Positions 58,321 to 64,000 of a DNA stretch of 64,000 bases are shown here, in pieces. The translations under genes were made by a program, and so were the position numbers. Location: the NCBI GenBank assembly GCA_943735955.1, contig OX030956.1:2969412-3033411 (forward strand), written 5' to 3'. Position 1 is the first letter of the stretch, and every line of letters begins with the position of its first letter. This stretch comes from Piscicola geometra. Lineage: Eukaryota; Annelida; Clitellata; Hirudinida; Piscicolidae. The notes beneath the pieces were generated by a model. The model saw only the letters and a program-made list of their open reading frames with translations. It did no database searches and was not told the origin of the DNA.

Positions 58321-59613
58321 CTGATCTTTTAACTGCACCATAACCAACTACCACCACTCAGTTGCAGTGATGAAGTCTTCAGGGAACTGCTCACCAGTTA
58401 TGGAATGAAGTAGGCGTCCTGTCCTCCTCTCCATGCATGCACAATCCATTTACCACCACGCAGAGCCCAAGCACCATGATCTTTGCCTCGCTGCTTAACC
58501 ACACATTTAATTTATTCGTCACACATTATGCCTCCATCCACCACACAACATGCATTCCACCCCCACCACCATCACTACAACCACAACTACCATCACACTT
58601 CATGCCTACCAACACCACCATCACACAACCACTACCACTACAACCACTACAACGACCACTACACAGCACGCCATCACAACGACCACACAGGCACCTGAAG
58701 GAGGAGTTGGTGAGGTCCTCTTCGATGCAGGGCCTCTCTGGCGGCATCTCCTTCTACGGCACCAGTCGATCCTCCAAGGTTCCTCTCCTCTTGCCTATCC
58801 ACCTACTTATCTCCTGCCGCTGACTTTTGTTTTATATACTTTTATATATTTTATATATATTTTTATATATTTTATATATATTTTTATATATTTTATATAT
58901 TTTTACTTAATCACTTTATTAATTTATTATTCTCTCTGATTCTTTCACTCCCCCTCATTTAATATTTTATTTAATCTTCATCTTTTTCTCCTCAACCTCC
59001 CCCCCTCCCTCGCCCCACATACAGATCCTCCTGAGGCAGCAAGAAGGTGACCTGAACCACACAGTGGTGGTGGGCACATACGAGGCAGACGTGGTCAGCC
59101 TCTACAGGGACAAGGTGACCTTCCTGCATGGCCTGCCACCCCCTGATATACAAGGTTGCTTTTGTGTGGAGTGGCATGGGGTGTTATGTGGTGTTTTGGT
59201 GTTTTTAGCGGGTTGTGCTATGGTTTGACGGGGTGTTTTGTGTGGTGTGGCGTGCTGGGGTTTGGTGTGTTGTGGTGCTGTGGTGGGCTGAGAAGTGGTG
59301 TGGTGTGGCTTTGTGGTGTAACGTTGTTTAATGTGCATACCATTATCCAGTCACAACACACACACACACATACACACACACACAAACACACACCCACACA
59401 CACACACACACACATACACACACACACAAACACACACACACAGACGAAGTACCTCCGTGCGAGCTGCAGGGCATAGCGACGGCGTTTGGTGTCTCGTGCG
59501 GTGGTGCCATCGCCCTTCTCAACGTCTTCATCATCTCGCCGCCCATCATCGCCATGATACTCTATATATGCTACATGAAGAGGAGGTTTGTGTGTGTGTG
59601 TGTGTGTGTGTTT

Positions 59614-59647
<34 letters not shown>

Positions 59648-59863
59648 AGTGTATGTTTGGTTGAGGTGTCAGGGTGTTTAGGTGCAGTGGTAGGTGCGAT
59701 CCTGGAAAGTTATGGTTTGAGGGAAGTGTTGATTTTTAAATTTATTAATTTATTATAATACACATCAATCCTAGATTCTTCAACATAATCACCTTCATCC
59801 GTATAATCATTATCATCACCGCTAGCTTCACAATCATATAAATCATGAACCCCATCATCATCG

Positions 59864-59894
<31 letters not shown>

Positions 59895-60378
59895 CATCAT
59901 CACCACGCAGGTACGAGAGGCGTATGAAGATAATGGGCAATGAGTTGTCGATCGCGCTGAGGGAGAAGTGGGAGATGAAGAGGCAAGACATCACCATCAA
60001 CAGACTCCTCGGTGGGTGGGTGGTGCTGATGATGATGATGATGATGGTGATGCTGATGCTGATGATGATGATGATGAATATGGTTTGGAGGTACTAATGA
60101 TGATGTTTATGATGATGAGGATGCGCATGAAGGGCAGTGTGTGATGTGAGGAGTAGTGCAAAGTAATAGTTACTCTGGGCTACAAACACATGTGATCACA
60201 CGCACTCAAACCACCGCCACCACATCACTCCACCCACCTTCACGCTACACACAAACAGGCCAGGGTGAGTTTGGAACGGTGTACGGGGGAGAGTTGAGGA
60301 CTGCCGACAACGTATGGAAAGCCGCTGCCATCAAGATCCTCAAGGAAAAGGCATCCGATGATGAGAAGGTGTGTTAGT

Positions 60379-60468
<90 letters not shown>

Positions 60469-63008
60469 TGGTGTATTGGTATGGATGTAACTGATAGATT
60501 AGGATCATTCTAAATCCACTTGCCAATTTTTCTTTATTTTCTAAACATATATCTTTCTATTCTTTTTCCTCCTTCTCTTTATCCTACCCTTCCTCTTCCT
60601 CTTCATCCTCCTCTTCCTACCCTTCCTCCTCTTTCTACCCATCCTCCTCTTCATCCTCCTCTTTCTCTTCATCCTCCTCCTCTTCCTCTTCCTCTCTAGT
60701 TGGTCTTCTTCGGCGAGGCAGACATAATGAAGGACTTCGACCACGCCAACATCCTCAAGCTGGAGGGAATCGTGTCCATTGAGGTAGTGGTGGTGGTGAT
60801 GATGATGATGTTGAGGTGATGATGATGTTGAGGTGATGATAATGCTGGTGGTGATGATGATATTAATGATTCAGATGATGGTGATGATGATAGCGATGAT
60901 GATAATGATGAAGATGATGGCGACGACGATGATGATATCTCGCAAAGGACCCAGGCATGGTGCTGATGGAGTTCATGATGCACGGAGACTTGCGCACTTA
61001 CCTGCTCTCACGCCGCCACCTCGCGTTGGACCCTTCGACTGCCGAGGCCTTCGACATCCGACCACAGGCGCTCACCCGCATGGTGCTCGACGTCGCCCTC
61101 GGTCTGCAGTACCTGGCCAGGAGTCGCTGCGTGCATCGGTGCGTGGTTTGTGTGTGTTGGTGTGGTGGTAGTGGGCGATTCTATGCTGCGTTGGTGTGTT
61201 GTAAGAGATTTGTATGCATTGGAAGGTGTCATAGGGTGGTTGCACTGATAGGTGGATTCATGGCTGTCTGAGTAGATGACTGGGTGGGTGAGTAGGCGAC
61301 GGAATAAGTGGGTGGGTATTTGGGTGGATTGTGGCGTCATATCAAGTAGGCAAGCTCCTTCACCACAACCACAACCATGACAGGGATCTGGCTTGCAGGA
61401 ACTGTCTGGTGCACGAGTCGGGAGTGGTCAAGATCGCCGACTTCGGCTTTGCAAAGAAGATCGTCAAAGGCACCACCAGCAAGTTCATCATCAGTCAGTT
61501 CACTTTTGGTGGTGTTTTTCTGTAGTGTAATGGCCTTTAGTGTGTGTATTTTCATTGTGTGCGCCAAACTGGTTGTCTTAGGATACTTAATCATTTAGTT
61601 TAAGAATTAAATTTCTAATACTTGTAACAACTTTATCTCTCAACTAGTAAAACTCATTTAATCATTAAAATCACAAATCGACTACTAATCACTGCACCAC
61701 ACCCAACAGCTCCTAACACCGCCACATCCACCACTGACACCACCCACCCACCCACACAGACAAGGTACCGATCCGTTGGTTAGCGCCGGAGTGTTTGGAG
61801 AGTGGCTCATTCTCGCACGCGTCCGACATCTGGTCGTATGGAGTGCTCCTGTACGAGGTCATCTCTTTCGCCAATACTCCCTACCAGGTACCCATTGTCA
61901 ATCTGGTCCGTTTATTATTAATGAATTCCTCACGCTATTAGAGCTTCTATTGATGCTTCTGTCTATGCTGCGATTCTTAGTCAACTTAATGTTGATGTTC
62001 ATTCGGTTTGTAAATCTGCATTGTGGCATTATCAACATGCACTTTAAATATCAACTTTCAATAATGCCACGTGTATCCACCATTCAACCATCCACCTTCC
62101 ACTCTCTCACCCATTCCCAGGGCATGAGCAACAGTGAGGTGATGGCGTGGGTAATGGGGGGCAACATCCTCTCTTTACCTTCCTCCACCCCTCCCCATCT
62201 GTTAGTTTTCATTTCGCTCTCCGTCAATTCATCCATGCTTTCATAGGATGTCTGTTCGTTGGTTGTCTGAATGTTCTTAGTAGAGATCTCAGGATTTTTC
62301 AATGATATTTCTTTTTTTTCTCAATTCTATCCTCGTCATTTTGTTATTTTGTATACTCAATCACTCAGGCAACACCATTGCAACCATGCAACCTCAACAC
62401 TACTACCATCACCACCATGACCACTACTACTACCATCACCACCATGACCACTACCATCACCACCATCATCACTACCACCACCACCACTGCAGTGCGGCCT
62501 TCTTGAGGGACTGTTGGGCGTTCCACAAGCGGGACCGAGTGTCCATCAAGACGATCATCAGCACCCTCCAGTCGAATCCGATCCTCCTCCAGCCTTGCCT
62601 CGAAATGCCTTTGACGTCCACGCCTCCACCCGACTCTTCCGCGCATGCGTCCGCCCATGCTCTAGAGTCGCTCCCTTCCCACCCTTCTCCTGAGCTGCCC
62701 CTCCTCTCAGCGTTCGACACGCGCCTAGCAAGAACCCTGCCCTCTTCATCCACCAGCAGTCTGCCTCAAGAGCCGATCCCTTCCACCTCCCAAGCACCTC
62801 CACCACTCCACCCTGACGTACAAGAAGCCAGCAAGACGCTCTCAGTGGAGGAGGTGAGGGAGGCCGGTGATGGCGTCGAGATGGTCGCCACTGTGGCGAG
62901 CAGGCCACAGGAGAGACGCTCCTTACTCAGGCCCCCTTTCAGGTCCCTCTTCTTCAGGTACTCTCACTACTATCACTACTACTACTACTACTACTGCTAC
63001 TACTACTA

Positions 63009-63046
<38 letters not shown>

Positions 63047-63059
63047 GCTACTACTACTA

Positions 63060-63117
<58 letters not shown>

Positions 63118-63218
63118 ACAATTTATTTTTCTTCTAAACACTCCTCCATTTATCCATTCACCCACTCAGGTACAAGAAATCCAAGAATTCATCTCAGGCT
63201 CGCGGCAAACGCTCTTAG
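51404..63218 (+). CDS. Receptor tyrosine kinase with tandem OpuAC-like and Venus-flytrap binding domains
   Basis: Exons: 51404-51512, 52813-53020, 53163-53303, 53455-53690, 54122-54197, 54639-54827, 55121-55356, 55575-55787, 56072-56222, 56475-56568, 56768-56848, 57008-57103, 57345-57605, 57919-58037, 58362-58409, 58691-58778, 59025-59154, 59444-59585, 59911-60011, 60259-60368, 60700-60783, 60948-61138, 61384-61493, 61760-61887, 62121-62200, 62493-62957, 63170-63218. All junctions are GT-AG and phase-consistent; the sum is 3936 bp, 1311 residues. The weakest junction is the donor at 53690. Domains: signal peptide 1-30; type II binding-protein (OpuAC/ProX-like) about 45-395; type I ANF/GABA-B-like flytrap about 400-815; transmembrane about 838-865; tyrosine kinase about 905-1165; Pro/Ser-rich tail to 1311. 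Many NxS/T sites lie outside the membrane. Venus kinase receptors share the flytrap-membrane-kinase order but, as far as I know, lack the OpuAC-like module. Ligand and pathway are unknown. Confidence 0.87.
52813..55356 (+). other. OpuAC/ProX-like (glycine-betaine-binding type) domain of the receptor
   Basis: Five features follow the fold order of this bacterial ABC solute-binding family. First, [17 protein letters not shown] stands at the 'W(s/t)ssR.....i...lLe' start. Second, [16 protein letters not shown] gives the domain's 'D...e.w' strand. Third, LNVPSWM corresponds to the 'lyVPsyv' strand. Fourth, [20 protein letters not shown] stands where 'ylWtPh' occurs. Last, [15 protein letters not shown] to [17 protein letters not shown] is the diagnostic C-terminal helix pair. 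The typical aromatic cage residues are only partly present, so betaine binding should not be assumed. Confidence 0.72.
54330..54636. repeat. CCACCAGCACCACTG-type minisatellite filling a receptor intron
   Basis: About 300 bp of 15-21-bp variants of 'ccaccaccagcactg'. It ends at the acceptor AG of the exon starting at 54639. Translations in all frames are artefacts. Confidence 0.95.
55788..55965. repeat. (GT)n tract at a receptor donor site
   Basis: The donor G|GTGAGTGTGTGT at 55787/55788 grades directly into about 170 bp of GT repeat with GTGGGTGA interruptions. Confidence 0.95.
57104..57344. repeat. ATC/GTCATC repeat filling a receptor intron
   Basis: The intron between exons ending 57103 and starting 57345 is almost wholly CATCATCGTCATGACCGT-type repeats. 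Its acceptor follows CCACCACCCAG. Confidence 0.9.
57640..57910. repeat. ATCC/ATTC tetranucleotide-rich intron
   Basis: Degenerate 'atccattcatccattcat' repeats occupy most of the intron between 57605 and 57919. Confidence 0.85.
58242..58319. repeat. (GT)n microsatellite in a receptor intron
   Basis: About 78 bp of uninterrupted GT, 40 bases before the acceptor at 58361. Confidence 0.97.
59444..59585 (+). other. Transmembrane exon of the receptor
   Basis: Encodes two hydrophobic stretches, [20 protein letters not shown] and [13 protein letters not shown], separated by SP, then the stop-transfer KRR. One long or kinked membrane helix is more likely than two, because binding domains and kinase must face opposite sides. 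Confidence 0.8.
60259..62957 (+). other. Tyrosine kinase domain and tail of the receptor
   Basis: Catalytic elements are present in order: [17 protein letters not shown] (ATP lysine), GEADIM (helix C Glu), [24 protein letters not shown] (catalytic loop with the Arg/Asn pattern of tyrosine kinases), [30 protein letters not shown] and [12 protein letters not shown]. The activation loop between DFG and APE has no tyrosine. The tail after about residue 1165 is Pro/Ser-rich with a single tyrosine close to the end. Confidence 0.93.
60370..60468. repeat. GT-rich tract at the donor of a kinase exon
   Basis: The donor AAG|GTGTGTTAGTGTGTG at 60368/60369 is part of a GT repeat interrupted by TTG. Confidence 0.9.
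62958..63169. repeat. (CTA)n microsatellite intron before the last receptor exon
   Basis: About 150 bp of CTA units with occasional CTG and CCA variants, then a pyrimidine-rich acceptor at 63169. Confidence 0.93.
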
Positions 63219-63278
63219 CACCATTCCACCACTAACCACACTTGCCCTACATGAGTTTACCACCACCCTTACTACTAT

Positions 63279-63349
<71 letters not shown>

Positions 63350-63529
63350 TCACTATCACTACTACTACTACTACTACCACCACTTACCAATGCCTCCCAG
63401 TAATTCATTCATACACCCTCCATCACCACCCATGTCGATATTCCTTAATGCTACCCCACCACTATTACTTATCGCCAATCTAAAGGGCTTGGTGAAAGAA
63501 CACAGAAACACGCACACAGACACACACAA

Positions 63530-63562
<33 letters not shown>

Positions 63563-64000
63563 CACAAGAACACAGTTTGTAGACTTGTTTATATTTATTG
63601 TCACTTACACAGGCGCTTGTGTATAGTTTTGTACTGTGAATGGATAACTCTGAAAGATCCTTTGGTCAATTTCATACGTATTTTTATACACGCTGTGTTG
63701 TGCATAGATGGCGATTTTAACTTCTTATTTAATCATTTCTACCAGAGTTCAATGTTTTAAACTTTATAATATTAATATTTTATTAATTTTTCCATTTATT
63801 ATTTCAATCGTTTTTTGCTGTTCATGTTATTTTGATTACGCCTAATGTGCCATACAACTTTTACGATGTAACACTCAACGACCTCATTATTCTTGATTCC
63901 AGGCATCATCATCATCATCATTGTCGTCATCATCATCATCATCTTCTGCGTGATCATCATCATCATCATCGTCGTCTGCGTGATCGTCATCATCTTCGTC
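63219..64000. other. Presumed 3' UTR and flank of the receptor gene
   Basis: Contains (ACT)n at 63270-63380, a CA-rich tract at 63505-63570 and (ATC)n from 63903 to the window end. No further gene is visible and no confident polyadenylation signal was chosen. Confidence 0.6.

Larger units (their letters stand above)
55575..59154 (+). other. Type I periplasmic-binding-protein (Venus flytrap) domain of the receptor
   Basis: [13 protein letters not shown] is the first helix. [20 protein letters not shown] and [13 protein letters not shown] match the conserved first-lobe 'p..isyga' region. [12 protein letters not shown] matches 'ptffRt.p', followed by [12 protein letters not shown] ('fgW..Vaii'). 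Second-lobe strands are ASIVVLMLS and [23 protein letters not shown] matches 'yaYDAv.l.a', and LSGGISF matches 'GvsG.v.Fd'. These place it with ANF/GABA-B-type receptors. Confidence 0.82.

Noticed and set aside
59444..59585. A two-pass membrane topology from the two hydrophobic stretches
   Set aside because: It would put the binding domains and the kinase on the same side; one segment with a preceding hydrophobic stretch fits better.

Overview
The window is nuclear DNA of an animal. It has spliced genes with GT-AG introns, non-LTR retrotransposon debris, a tRNA-headed SINE and abundant long CA, ATC, CTA and CCA microsatellites. Ciliary (calaxin), cytokinesis (PRC1), F-type lectin and heparan-sulfate sulfotransferase genes fit a metazoan. 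The F-type lectin and the L2-type retrotransposon tails fit an aquatic invertebrate, perhaps a lophotrochozoan; the phylum is inference only.

Region 1 (1-35.3 kb) is a divergent tandem duplication. Each copy holds one minus-strand, two-exon heparan-sulfate 3-O-sulfotransferase gene of the HS3ST3 type: copy A 17244 to 5166, copy B 32494 to 23819, both with 7-10 kb introns. Neutral intron sequence has mostly drifted, but about ten non-coding islands of roughly 80-350 bp remain nearly identical between copies. One intronic island is inverted in copy A and another downstream island has changed order. These look like retained cis-regulatory elements.

Region 2 (35.4-36.7 kb) holds a small secreted F-type lectin with a C-terminal PAN/apple-like domain. 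It has a TATA box and two exons.

Region 3 (37-42.1 kb) holds LINE remnants and a dispersed repeat, then a minus-strand calaxin (EFCAB1)-like gene whose EF-hand loops have all lost canonical calcium ligands.

Region 4 (42.1-47.2 kb, minus) is PRC1, the spindle midzone microtubule crosslinker. It is traced over 15 exons, about 620 residues, with only its 5' end uncertain. A 5'-truncated L2/CR1-type LINE (47.8-48.9 kb), an L2-like 3' tail, a SINE head and a dispersed repeat follow.

Region 5 (51.4-63.2 kb, plus) is the most interesting gene. I assembled 27 exons in one continuous phase-consistent frame of 3936 bp (1311 residues). The product has a signal peptide, a type II periplasmic-binding-protein domain resembling glycine-betaine-binding OpuAC/ProX, a type I (ANF/GABA-B-like Venus flytrap) domain, one membrane segment and an insulin-receptor/VKR-like tyrosine kinase. 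The kinase activation loop has no tyrosine and the Pro/Ser-rich tail is nearly tyrosine-free. I know of no described receptor with this two-binding-protein architecture.
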